From Prosthecomicrobium pneumaticum (GTDB lineage Bacteria > Pseudomonadota > Alphaproteobacteria > Rhizobiales > Kaistiaceae), in assembly GCF_014199915.1 (NCBI RefSeq), contig NZ_JACHOO010000009.1, forward strand, positions 114,541 through 178,540: 64,000 nt of DNA. The letters are read 5' to 3'. Below, piece after piece: positions 25,232-33,113 of this stretch; position 1 is the first letter of the stretch, and each line of letters starts with the position of its first letter. A program made the translations under genes and the position numbers. The notes beneath the pieces are model-generated. The model saw nothing but the letters and a program-made list of their open reading frames with translations, did not search any database and was not told the DNA's origin.

Positions 25232-26471
25232 CATCGAAGTCCATATCGATCTCGAAGGGCGTACCCGTCCGGTCGGCCTGGCGCGCAGCAACAAGGTGCG
25301 GGGCAACGAGACCGTCGTGTTCGAATACGCGCCGGAATGGCTCGCCGATCCGGACCGTTTCTCGATCGAGCCTGCCCTTGCATTGACCCGCGGCGGCTTC
25401 GCGCCGCCGGCCGGACAGGCCATCTTCGGATCCCTCGGCGACTCGGCCCCCGACACTTGGGGGCGCCGCCTCATGCAGCGCGCCGAGCGGCGCCTCGCCG
25501 AGCGCGAAGGCCGCGCGGTCAGAACTCTTGCCGAGAGCGACTATCTTCTCGGCGTCGCCGATGAGACCCGTCTTGGCGCGCTCCGCTTCCGCTGGGCAGG
25601 CGATGATGTGTTTCAGGCGCCGCTTCGCGCGGGCGTGCCCGCCCTGATCGAGCTCGGGCGCCTCCTCGCCGTGACGGAGCGCGTTCTTCGCGACGAGGAG
25701 ACGGACGAGGATCTCCAGCTCATCTTCGCACCCGGATCGTCGCTTGGAGGTTCACGCCCCAAGGCGTCGGTCATCGATCAGCACGGCCGCCTCTCCATCG
25801 CGAAGTTCCCCAAGGAAACCGACGACTACAGCTTGGAGACCTGGGAGGAGATCGCCTTGCGCCTGGCGGCGCGCGCCGGCATCGCCACGCCCTCCCACGA
25901 ATTGCTGCGGGTCGGCGGAAAGGCGGTGCTCCTGTCTCGGCGCTTCGATAGGGACGCTGCCAATCGCATCCCGTTCCTCTCCGCCATGGCCATGACCGGA
26001 TCGAAGGACGGCGAGCGCGGCAGCTATCCCGAAATCGTCGATGCGTTGACGCGCCACGGGGCGCAAGCGAAGACCGACGCGCAGGCGCTGTACCGTCGCG
26101 TCGTCCTCAATGTGCTGATCTCGAATGTGGATGATCACCTGCGCAACCATGGCTTCCTATGGCTTGGCAAGGCGGGCTGGTCACTCTCCCCCGTCTATGA
26201 CCTCAACCCCGTCCCTACCGACCTTAAGGCCCGCGTGCTGACGACGAACATCGATCTAGACGAAGGCACCTGCTCGATCGATCTCCTCGAGGCGGCCTCG
26301 GAGTACTTCGGCCTCGGCCTCGCGGCGGCACGCGCCATCATCAAGGACGTCGCGGCCGTGACGGCGACCTGGCGGGCGACCGCGAAAGAGGCCGGCGCCC
26401 GGCCCGCCGAGATCACCCGGATGGCCAGCGCTTTTGAGCACGGCGATCTCAAGCGGGCGTTGGCGCTGTGA
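25224..26471 (+). CDS. HipA-like serine/threonine kinase toxin
   Basis: 415 residues from the ATG at 25224. It has an N-terminal HipA subdomain and the kinase core: GSSLGGSRPKA (Gly-rich loop), the catalytic NVDDHLRNHGF near residue 300, and SPVYDLNP. HipA kinases phosphorylate translation factors such as glutamyl-tRNA synthetase and cause growth arrest. The stop overlaps a GTG of the next reading frame, which implies a third co-translated gene. All core motifs are present, so the kinase should be active. Confidence 0.87.
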   Translation: MADIEVHIDLEGRTRPVGLARSNKVRGNETVVFEYAPEWLADPDRFSIEPALALTRGGFAPPAGQAIFGSLGDSAPDTWGRRLMQRAERRLAEREGRAVRTLAESDYLLGVADETRLGALRFRWAGDDVFQAPLRAGVPALIELGRLLAVTERVLRDEETDEDLQLIFAPGSSLGGSRPKASVIDQHGRLSIAKFPKETDDYSLETWEEIALRLAARAGIATPSHELLRVGGKAVLLSRRFDRDAANRIPFLSAMAMTGSKDGERGSYPEIVDALTRHGAQAKTDAQALYRRVVLNVLISNVDDHLRNHGFLWLGKAGWSLSPVYDLNPVPTDLKARVLTTNIDLDEGTCSIDLLEAASEYFGLGLAAARAIIKDVAAVTATWRATAKEAGARPAEITRMASAFEHGDLKRALAL

Positions 26472-26576
26472 CGCGAACCTTCATCCATAGCTTTCGGTCC
26501 AGCAGCGGCGAGCCCCGTCGCTGGCCCGACCGTCGATCTGGAGGTTTCCGAGATCGAGGACGCCGGCATCCGCGAG

Positions 26577-27593
26577 GTGCTTCAGACTCCCGGCGCTGCT
26601 TATGGCGCGTGGTCCATTCTGGATGCCCTGCTCGCCGCGACGGGTCCGGGCACACCGTTCATCTTCAAGGAGCCTCTCGGACAAGCTCGCGAGGTGAAGG
26701 TCGCGCTGTCGGGCCTGTTCGGACGCTTTGTGGCGCGCGCCTATCTCGAGCGCTACCTCGACCTTTCCATCTTCGCGCATCTCACGAGCCGATCGCTGCT
26801 CCTCGATGGCCGGCGCCGCATCGATATCGTCCGCCGCTCCCGTGGCGATCTGCCGGACTGGGTGGCCTGCGCCGCCGATCTCACGTCCCTGACCGTGGCC
26901 GAGGCCAAAGGCTGTCATGACCCAAGCGGTCCCGACAAAGCGCTCACCAGGGGATGGACGCAGGCCCAGCGCATCGACGTGACGGCTAGGGGACGGAAGG
27001 TGACGATCAAGCGCGTCGCGATCGCCACGCGCTGGGGCGCTGCGACAAATGGACCAGCGCAAGCGTACCTGTCAGTCCGTGACCCGGTCGACGAAGGCGA
27101 GCCGATCGATGCGGAGGACAAGGACGCCGTCTTCATCGGGCTGCTTCGTCACCACATCGCCAACCTGGTCGCTCCGCTCGGCCATGCCGAGTTCGCGGGC
27201 GCGCTTCGGCGGCTAACCCGCGAACGCTCTGAGCACGGGCTTCAGCGTGACGTCGCGAGCGCCAGAGCACTCCTGAATGCTGCACCTGTACAGGAAGTGG
27301 ACGGCGCCAGCGCCATTGACGGGCTCGTTGGCGGAATCGTCACCCGGGCGGGACCGCTGACCGACGCAACCGCGAATCCCGCCGATCAGGATGTGCTTGC
27401 CCGGCTCAACCTGCGCCCGGTCTTCGTCGGCATAGAGCGGGATCTCATCGATGCGGCGATCGAGGGCGAGGCCAAGACCGTGCGCGACCGGCTAGCCGCA
27501 ACCACCAGGCACGATGAATTCGCGCGTGCCGATCGCGCCGGCGGATGGGTGATCCCCCTTGGCGCAGATCGACACATTATCGGAAGCGCGTAG
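26577..27593 (+). CDS. Unknown third gene of the HipBA-like operon, apparent 5' frameshift
   Basis: 338 residues if begun at the GTG at 26577, but the natural start is probably the GTG at 26468 that overlaps the HipA stop. From there VTRTFIHSF is readable. One extra base around 26492-26496 (TTTCGG) throws it out of frame, after which GPAAASPVAGPTVDLEV continues in this gene's frame. The middle contains RIDIVRRS and later VAEAKG, which could be the D and E-x-K of a PD-(D/E)XK nuclease fold; this is inference only. No family recognised. It may be an effector or immunity partner of the HipA-like protein, or a decaying gene. Confidence 0.5.
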   Translation: MLQTPGAAYGAWSILDALLAATGPGTPFIFKEPLGQAREVKVALSGLFGRFVARAYLERYLDLSIFAHLTSRSLLLDGRRRIDIVRRSRGDLPDWVACAADLTSLTVAEAKGCHDPSGPDKALTRGWTQAQRIDVTARGRKVTIKRVAIATRWGAATNGPAQAYLSVRDPVDEGEPIDAEDKDAVFIGLLRHHIANLVAPLGHAEFAGALRRLTRERSEHGLQRDVASARALLNAAPVQEVDGASAIDGLVGGIVTRAGPLTDATANPADQDVLARLNLRPVFVGIERDLIDAAIEGEAKTVRDRLAATTRHDEFARADRAGGWVIPLGADRHIIGSA

Positions 27594-27687
27594 TGGCGTT
27601 CCATGGTGGCAGCGGCAACCGGATGCACTCGCTTTGACTTGTTGCCGTTATCGTATCTCAACTACGACAATTCGGACTTTCTCAAAT

Positions 27688-27729
27688 AGGGGAAGGCCTT
27701 CCCCTGCGGCCGAGCCAATGTCTCGGCCG
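27688..27729. repeat. Palindrome and adjacent hairpin before the transposon end
   Basis: AGGGGAAGGCCTTCCCCT (27688-27705) is a perfect 18-base palindrome. CGGCCGAG (27707-27714) and CTCGGCCG (27722-27729) form an 8-bp stem with a 7-base loop right behind it. Together they could be a terminator for the HipBA operon (no T run), or a recombination or target site beside the element that starts at 27752. Confidence 0.5.
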
Positions 27730-27751
27730 ACCCCTTCTGCGGGGAGACCCC

Positions 27752-27769
27752 CAGGCTGTGCAAAAACGC
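27752..27769 (+). repeat. Left terminal inverted repeat of the IS1182-type element
   Basis: CAGGCTGTGCAAAAACGC, identical to the complement of 31499-31516. It is 18 bases before the stop codon of the hydrolase-like gene, so the passenger region is packed against the end. Confidence 0.65.
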
Positions 27770-27787
27770 CGCCAAACCCGCTCACAT

Positions 27788-28654
27788 CTACGCCAGTGCG
27801 CTCAGAAGCGCCTTTGCCGTATCATCGGGATATTCTTCGTAAAATGACAGCTTGCCTCGCGGCAAAACCGTGACGCTGACATTTTCCAAGCTGGCGAGCA
27901 TGGCCGTCTCGGCCTTGGACTTGCGGGGCGTGCTTTCCGCATAGAGCACAGAGATATTGCCCGGAATGCTGCTCGCGGCGCCGAGCCAGGGGTCTCGGGT
28001 CGGGAACGGATCGAGTTCACCTGCGACGAAGCGGAACGATGCATACCGCGCGCCCGGTGCTTCGGTGACGGTGCGTTTTTCCGCCATCCTGTCACCCGTC
28101 AGCCATGCGGGGTCAGCATAGACATGGCCCCGCGCCATTATGCCGATGACCGGTCCGGTGACGTTGAGCCGATAGAAGGCTGCGCCCGCGAGCGGCAGGT
28201 CGACACCCTTGGCGAGCGCCCGGAACAGGCCCAACCGCTTTCCTGCCATGGTCGGTAGCGGGCCACGCCAGGTTGGCGACACCAGGACGAGGCGGCCGGT
28301 GCTATCGGGATCGGCCGCCGCCTGCGCCAGCACGTAGCCGGTGGCATGGCCCGCCGCGACAGTAATCTCGGGCCGGATGACCTCGGCCAGCACGAAGCGC
28401 AGGAAATCCCGATAAATATCCGGTCGCCAATCCACCTTCGGCCGCGGCAGCGTACCGAAACCTGGCCAGTCGATCGCAACTGTCGCGTAGTGCTCGGCCA
28501 GCCTTTCCTGCAATGGACGCATCTCTTCGCGCATGGAGATCGAGCTGAGCGCGGGCAGCAGCAACATGCCCGGACCAGTACCGGCGCGCGTCAATCCGAC
28601 GGTGACCGGCTTGCCGTCAGCCACCCATTCGATCCGGTCTTCGGTCCATTCCAT
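27788..28654 (-). CDS. Degenerate alpha/beta-hydrolase-fold protein
   Basis: 288 residues from an ATG at 28654, divergent from dmeR. It has an alpha/beta-hydrolase layout (LLLPALSS oxyanion region, AIDWPGFG, the elbow region AAGHATGYV and GELDPFPTRDPW with the acid). The nucleophile elbow, normally G-x-S-x-G, reads GHATG, with Ala in place of Ser. The C-terminal region where the His is expected reads GKLSFYEEYP, with Lys. It is therefore probably not a serine hydrolase. Its divergent promoter contains the likely DmeR operator, so it may be metal-induced with dmeRF. Confidence 0.7.
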   Translation of the reverse strand: MEWTEDRIEWVADGKPVTVGLTRAGTGPGMLLLPALSSISMREEMRPLQERLAEHYATVAIDWPGFGTLPRPKVDWRPDIYRDFLRFVLAEVIRPEITVAAGHATGYVLAQAAADPDSTGRLVLVSPTWRGPLPTMAGKRLGLFRALAKGVDLPLAGAAFYRLNVTGPVIGIMARGHVYADPAWLTGDRMAEKRTVTEAPGARYASFRFVAGELDPFPTRDPWLGAASSIPGNISVLYAESTPRKSKAETAMLASLENVSVTVLPRGKLSFYEEYPDDTAKALLSALA

Positions 28655-28679
28655 GACTTCACCAATCCCACCTTATATA

Positions 28680-28695
28680 GTATAGTACCCTATAC
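28680..28695. promoter_or_regulatory. Probable DmeR/RcnR operator
   Basis: GTATAG-TACC-CTATAC is a perfect 6-base inverted repeat in the 68-base region between the divergent hydrolase-like and dmeR genes, within AT-rich sequence that also resembles -10 boxes. The short AT-rich arms around a C/G core are typical of RcnR-family operators. Confidence 0.5.
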
Positions 28696-28722
28696 CATTT
28701 GGAGGAGAGGTTAGCCACCGCC

Positions 28723-28995
28723 ATGTCTCACACCATCCGCGACAAAGAGAAGCTGATTGCCCGAGTGCGCCGCCTGAAAGGTCAGATCGAGGGGATCGAG
28801 CGCGCGCTTGAGGCCGAGAAACCCTGCGGCGAAATCCTGCGCCAGCTCGCCTCTGCCCGCGGCGCAATGAGCGGGCTGACTGCCGAGGTGATGGAGGATC
28901 ATCTGCGCGAGCATGTGCTTCATGCTGAAACCGACGCCGACCGCCGGCAGGGCGGCGAAGAACTGATCGAAGTCATCCGAACCTACATGAAGTAA
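28723..28995 (+). CDS. dmeR: DmeR/RcnR-type Ni(II)/Co(II)-responsive repressor
   Basis: 90 residues from the ATG at 28723, with GGAGGAGAGG upstream. It is a CsoR/RcnR-fold all-helical protein. His3, Cys35, His60 and His64 are all present, the metal-site fingerprint of RcnR-type Ni/Co sensors, in contrast to the Cys-His-Cys set of copper-sensing CsoR. Such proteins release DNA when loaded with Ni or Co. It precedes a DmeF-like exporter by 28 bases, matching the dmeRF operons of rhizobia. Confidence 0.85.
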   Translation: MSHTIRDKEKLIARVRRLKGQIEGIERALEAEKPCGEILRQLASARGAMSGLTAEVMEDHLREHVLHAETDADRRQGGEELIEVIRTYMK

Positions 28996-29023
28996 GCCGG
29001 AACGCCGGCGGGAGCCAAGTCAC

Positions 29024-29983
29024 ATGTCCGCAGTCGACATCTCAACACATACCCACGATCACAACTTCCTCGGGCGCGACCACCGACGGAACGAATATAG
29101 GGTTTGGCTGGTCATCGCCCTGACCGCGTCGATGATGGTCGTCGAGATCGTCGCGGGTACGGTCTATGGCTCGATGGCGCTGGTGGCCGATGGTTGGCAC
29201 ATGTCCACCCATGCCGGCGCGATGCTGATTACCGCGCTGACTTACCTCTACGCGCGCCGCCACGCCGATGATCGCCGCTTCACCTTCGGCACCGGCAAGC
29301 TCGGCGATCTTGGTGGCTTTGCCAGCGCCGTCGTCCTTGCCCTGATCGCGTTGCTGATCGGCTGGGAGAGCCTCGTGCGGCTGGCCAATCCGGTCGAGAT
29401 CAGCTTCGGGCAGGCCATCGCCGTCGCCGTGGTGGGACTGGTGGTCAATCTTGTCTGCGCCTGGCTGCTTCGCGACGATCATTCCCATCATCACCATGGG
29501 CACCATCATGCACACGAGCACGATCATGACCACGGCCACCATGAGCATGCACGCGACAACAACCTCCGCGCCGCCTATCTGCATGTGCTGGCGGATGCGC
29601 TGACCTCTATCCTCGCCATCGTGGCATTGCTGGCCGGACGCAGCTATGGCTGGCTCTGGGCCGATCCCCTCATGGGCGTCGTCGGCGCGCTGGTGATCGC
29701 ACGCTGGTCTTGGGGGCTGATCCGTGATTCCGGCGGCGTCCTGCTGGATAGGCTTCCCGATGACGAGGATCTGCCCGCGGAAATCCGCGAGGCGCTGGAA
29801 ACCGACACCGACCGGATTGCAGACCTGCATGTCTGGCAGGTTGGGCCAGGACACCACGCCGCCATCCTCTCGGTGGTATCGAGCGCTCCCCGAGAACCGT
29901 CGCACTACAAGGCTCGCCTCGCGGAAATACACGAACTCTCCCACATCACCGTCGAGGTCGAACGGGTGAGTGTCACCGCCTGA
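29024..29983 (+). CDS. dmeF: Cation diffusion facilitator DmeF-like Co/Ni exporter
   Basis: 319 residues from the ATG at 29024. It is a CDF transporter with six membrane segments, the second carrying ADGWHMSTH, the form seen in DmeF-type Co/Ni exporters. The loop between segments 4 and 5 (about 153-178) is extremely His-rich (HSHHHHGHHHAHEHDHDHG) and should bind metal. The cytoplasmic C-terminal domain follows (DLHVWQVGPGHHAA). It exports Co2+/Ni2+ using the proton gradient. It is translated behind dmeR and lies next to the transposase within the same element. Confidence 0.88.
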   Translation: MSAVDISTHTHDHNFLGRDHRRNEYRVWLVIALTASMMVVEIVAGTVYGSMALVADGWHMSTHAGAMLITALTYLYARRHADDRRFTFGTGKLGDLGGFASAVVLALIALLIGWESLVRLANPVEISFGQAIAVAVVGLVVNLVCAWLLRDDHSHHHHGHHHAHEHDHDHGHHEHARDNNLRAAYLHVLADALTSILAIVALLAGRSYGWLWADPLMGVVGALVIARWSWGLIRDSGGVLLDRLPDDEDLPAEIREALETDTDRIADLHVWQVGPGHHAAILSVVSSAPREPSHYKARLAEIHELSHITVEVERVSVTA

Positions 29984-30023
29984 ATCCGAAATGGATTGAA
30001 CGAGGCCCGCCGGAGGAAGTTTG

Positions 30024-31448
30024 ATGACCCGCTTCATCGAAGGTCACGACCGCCATCAACCCAGTCTACTTCCTCCCTGCATTGACGACTATGTTGCCCC
30101 CGAGGCGCTCGTCCGGGTCGTTGACGCGTTCGTCGAGACTCTCGATCTTGCGGCACTCGGCTTCGGTCGCACAGTCTCGGCGACGACCGGACGCCCGGGC
30201 TTCCACCCTGGCGATATGCTGCGCCTCTATGTCTGGGGCTATCTGAACCAGCTTCGCTCCTCCCGACAATTGGAACGTGCCTGCGAGCGTGATCTTGAGG
30301 CGATTTGGCTGATGCGGCGCATGTCGCCCGACTACCGGACGATCGCCGCATTCCGGCACGACAACCCGGAAGCCATAGTCGGCGCAGGTGCTGCCTTCAT
30401 CCGCTTCTGTCGCGAAGCCGGGCTGATCGCGGGCGGCAAGGTCGCGCTGGATGGCACCAAGATGCGGGCGGTGGCCAGCGCCAAGAACATTGCCGGGGCC
30501 GAACGCCTTGCCAGAGACATTGCGCATACTGAAGCGGAAATCGCCTACTATCTCGACCGTCTCAACATTGCCGATGAGCATACCGCCCAAGGGATCGAGG
30601 ATCAGACGGTTCATCGTGATGCCTTTGCCCAGGCTATCGGTTCGCTGGAGCGCCGGAAGGCGAGACTTGAGCGGCGGCAATCCGAGCTTGGCGATCACGA
30701 CACGGATGTCGTCGTCTTCGGAGAACCGGACGCAAGACCGATGGGCTATGGCCGCGCACCGAAGTTCCCCGCATACAATATGCAGAGTGTCGTCGACGTC
30801 GAAAGTGGCTTGATCGTTCATCAAGATGTCGCCAACGAGGCCAACGACAGCCAGTTGCTTCACCCGATAGCGATGGCCACGAAAGAGGTTCTCGAAGTCG
30901 ACGAACTGGACGTTCTGGCCGATGGGGGATACTCGAACGCCCAGGAAGTTGCCCGTTGCGAACAGGATGGCGTTCGCGTCGCCGCCCCAATCAAACGGGG
31001 CGCCATGAGGGCGGAATACTTCCGGCCCATACAGTTCGTTCATGACGAAGGGACAGACACCATCCGCTGTCCGGCCGGAGCCATCATGCACCCGAAGGGC
31101 AAGCACACCCGCAATCGCGCCATTCGATACCGGACGCCGGCCTGCCAGACTTGCCAGATCAAAGGACAATGCACGCCAGGATACCAGCGCACGATCCATC
31201 GGCTTGTGGACCAGGGGGCGCTCGACCGTATGGAACGGCGAATCCACGAGAATCCTGATCTGATGACGGTTCGTCGTTGCACCGTCGAGCATCCCTTCGG
31301 GACCATCAAAAGAATGACCGGCGGAGGACGCTTCCTGACACGAGGACTGAGGCGAGTGAAGGCGGAAGCAGCGCTCTCGGTTCTCGCCTTCAACCTTATC
31401 CGTGCCTCAAACGCCTTTGGAGTACAAACGCTGATGGCACGGGGGTGA
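30024..31448 (+). CDS. IS1182-family-type transposase
   Basis: 474 residues from the ATG at 30024 with GGAGGAAG upstream. The N-terminal half has the DUF772-like region (YLNQLRSSRQLERAC ... DYRTIAAFR). The DDE residues are seen in ALDGTKMRAVAS (near 143), DVLADGGY (near 298) and VEHPFGTIKR (near 421), with a CxxC zinc pair (CQTC...C) between the last two. The reading frame is full length, so the enzyme could be active. The right terminal repeat is 50 bases downstream, but the only matching left repeat is 2.3 kb upstream beyond dmeRF. Confidence 0.85.
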   Translation: MTRFIEGHDRHQPSLLPPCIDDYVAPEALVRVVDAFVETLDLAALGFGRTVSATTGRPGFHPGDMLRLYVWGYLNQLRSSRQLERACERDLEAIWLMRRMSPDYRTIAAFRHDNPEAIVGAGAAFIRFCREAGLIAGGKVALDGTKMRAVASAKNIAGAERLARDIAHTEAEIAYYLDRLNIADEHTAQGIEDQTVHRDAFAQAIGSLERRKARLERRQSELGDHDTDVVVFGEPDARPMGYGRAPKFPAYNMQSVVDVESGLIVHQDVANEANDSQLLHPIAMATKEVLEVDELDVLADGGYSNAQEVARCEQDGVRVAAPIKRGAMRAEYFRPIQFVHDEGTDTIRCPAGAIMHPKGKHTRNRAIRYRTPACQTCQIKGQCTPGYQRTIHRLVDQGALDRMERRIHENPDLMTVRRCTVEHPFGTIKRMTGGGRFLTRGLRRVKAEAALSVLAFNLIRASNAFGVQTLMARG

Positions 31449-31498
31449 TCGGAGCCTTCGCGCTGGTATGATCTGCCGATCTGCCGCCAATGGCGTTC

Positions 31499-31516
31499 GC
31501 GTTTTTGCACAGCCTG
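31499..31516 (-). repeat. Right terminal inverted repeat of the IS1182-type element
   Basis: GCGTTTTTGCACAGCCTG, the exact complement of 27752-27769. It is followed by CCCC, as is the sequence before the left repeat. Confidence 0.65.
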
Positions 31517-31560
31517 CCCCGCAACGCCCCCTTAGAGTGAGAGTGCGGATCGGGTTTTCC

Positions 31561-31606
31561 GTGACGGGTTGAGGGCTGGAGGAGAGGCCTCCGGCGCCCG
31601 TCGCGG
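31561..31606 (+). promoter_or_regulatory. Structured leader of ardC (nested hairpin, copy 1)
   Basis: Outer stem GACGGG (31563-31568) with CCCGTC (31597-31602). Inner 7-bp stem CTGGAGG with CCTCCGG closes an AGAGG loop. CGCGGAG with the ribosome-binding GGAG follows 10 bases before the ardC start. The same architecture with the same outer stem, loop and tail but a different, compensated inner stem precedes parB. This points to a regulatory RNA structure. Confidence 0.55.
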
Positions 31607-31615
31607 AGAACCGCG

Positions 31616-32569
31616 ATGTCCAGACATCATCATCATGCTCGCGCCCGTGCGGACCGCGCGAGTCTCTACGACGACATCACCAACAAGATCATCGCCGAGT
31701 TGGAGGTTGGGCGTGTGCCCTGGGTCCAGCCCTGGGGAACGGCGGCCGCAAAGGCGCCGCTTGCCATGCCAGCGAACGCCGCGACCGGCCGGCAGTATTC
31801 GGGGATCAATGTGCTGATCCTGTGGGGCGCGGTCATCGAGCACGGCTTTCCCCTCCAGAGCTGGCTGACCTTTCGCCAAGCACTGTCGCTCGGCGGCCAT
31901 GTCCGCAAGGACGAGCGTGGCACCACGGTCGTCTACGCCGATCGCTTCGTTCCCGACGACGAGAAGAAGCGTGCGCAGGAGACCGGTGAGGAGGCGCAGG
32001 CGATTCCGTTCCTCAAGCGCTTCACCGTGTTCAACGTCGCGCAGTGCGAGGATCTGCCCGACGACCTTGCGGTCGCGGCGCCTGCGCCGGAGCCCGACCT
32101 GATCGAGCCGCGCGTCGAAGCGCTGATCAAGAAGACCGGCATCGCCTTTCGCATCGGCGGCAACCGCGCCTTCTACGTGCCGACGCATGACTACGTGCAG
32201 GTCCCGCCTCCGCAGGCGTACTTCCAAACCATCGACTGGCACCGCACGGCCCTGCATGAGCTTGGCCATGCAACAGGTCATGCATCGCGTCTCGGCCGCG
32301 ACCTCTCCGGCTCCTTCGGCTCGAAGAAATACGCGTTCGAGGAACTGGTCGCCGAGATGAACGCGGCGTTCTGCTGCGCTTCGCTCGGCATTGTCCCGAC
32401 CGTGCGACACGCCGACTACATCGGTTCGTGGCTGGAGGTGTTGCGCGAGGATAATCGTGCCATCGTTCGCGCCGCGTCCCAGGCCAGCAAGGCGGCTGAC
32501 TGGCTGCTTGCCTTCCTCCCCGAAACCGAGACGGCCAGCGAACCCGCGAACGACAGGAGGGCGGCATGA
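31616..32569 (+). CDS. ardC: ArdC-like antirestriction protein with zinc metallopeptidase domain
   Basis: 317 residues. The N-terminal ArdC domain (LYDDITNKIIAELEVG ... PWVQPWG, GRQYSGINVLIL, TFRQALSLGG) binds single-stranded DNA in related proteins. The C-terminal part is a metallopeptidase with HELGH near residue 214 and EELVAEMNAAF behind it. ArdC proteins protect incoming conjugative DNA from host restriction. This copy follows the structured leader and shares a 4-base overlap with the DUF2958 gene. It is the first gene of the conserved ICE segment after the metal-resistance element. Confidence 0.85.
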   Translation: MSRHHHHARARADRASLYDDITNKIIAELEVGRVPWVQPWGTAAAKAPLAMPANAATGRQYSGINVLILWGAVIEHGFPLQSWLTFRQALSLGGHVRKDERGTTVVYADRFVPDDEKKRAQETGEEAQAIPFLKRFTVFNVAQCEDLPDDLAVAAPAPEPDLIEPRVEALIKKTGIAFRIGGNRAFYVPTHDYVQVPPPQAYFQTIDWHRTALHELGHATGHASRLGRDLSGSFGSKKYAFEELVAEMNAAFCCASLGIVPTVRHADYIGSWLEVLREDNRAIVRAASQASKAADWLLAFLPETETASEPANDRRAA

Positions 32570-32937
32570 TCCTCCTGACCGATGGCCTGCGCGAGCGACT
32601 GCTCGCCAATGGGCTTGAACGCGGCGCTGACCATGTGCCCGTCGTCAAGTTCTTCAACCCGCTGGGTGAAGGCGTCTGGCTCGCGACCGAGCTGGACGCG
32701 GACGGCGATACGCTCTTCGGACTCGCCGATCTCGGCGATCCCGAGCTAGGCAGTTTCTCCCTCGAAGAACTGACCTCGATCCATCTGCCGTTCGGGATGG
32801 GGATCGAACGCGACATCCTGTTCACCGGCGATTTCTCGCTCTCGGTCTGGGCGGAAGCCGCTCGCGAGGCGGGGAGCATCCGCGCGGCGGAACGCATCCT
32901 CTACCGCGCAGCGCGGCCGCGCCGCGATGGGACGTAA
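32566..32937 (+). CDS. DUF2958 protein
   Basis: 123 residues starting in an ATGA overlap with ardC. The sequence (VKFFNPLGEGVWLATELD, FGLADLGDPELGSFSLEEL, GMGIERDILF) matches DUF2958, a small protein found next to ArdC and ParB genes in many plasmids and ICEs. The function is not established; the fixed neighbourhood suggests a role in establishment or antirestriction. Confidence 0.8.
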   Translation: MILLTDGLRERLLANGLERGADHVPVVKFFNPLGEGVWLATELDADGDTLFGLADLGDPELGSFSLEELTSIHLPFGMGIERDILFTGDFSLSVWAEAAREAGSIRAAERILYRAARPRRDGT

Positions 32938-33056
32938 CGCGCCCATCCTGAAACCCGCAAAGCTGGAAACGCACACGTCTGTATCTCCGCCTTGCGGAAA
33001 ACCGGATCATCTGCCGGCGGCGCCGTCCTCAGAGGTAGAGGGCGGCGCTTCGCTTT

Positions 33057-33104
33057 GTGACGGGTTGGAAGCCGAGAGAGAGGCTCTCGGCGCCCGTCGC
33101 GGAG
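33057..33104 (+). promoter_or_regulatory. Structured leader of parB (nested hairpin, copy 2)
   Basis: Outer stem GACGGG (33059-33064) with CCCGTC (33093-33098), inner stem CCGAGAG with CTCTCGG around the loop AGAGG, then CGCGGAG and the parB start 10 bases on. Compared with the ardC leader, the inner-stem bases differ on both sides so that pairing is kept. Confidence 0.55.
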
Positions 33105-33113
33105 TATCCCGAC

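Larger units (their letters stand above)
27752..31516. mobile_element. IS1182-type element carrying Ni/Co resistance passengers
   Basis: Both ends carry the same 18-base sequence in opposite orientation (27752-27769 and 31499-31516), and CCCC lies immediately outside each end, as expected of a 4-bp target duplication. The 3.77-kb segment contains a transposase of the IS1182 type near its right end plus three passenger genes (hydrolase-like, dmeR, dmeF). No other left end was seen close to the transposase, so the passengers appear to move with it. CCCC is low in complexity, so the duplication alone is weak evidence. Confidence 0.6.
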
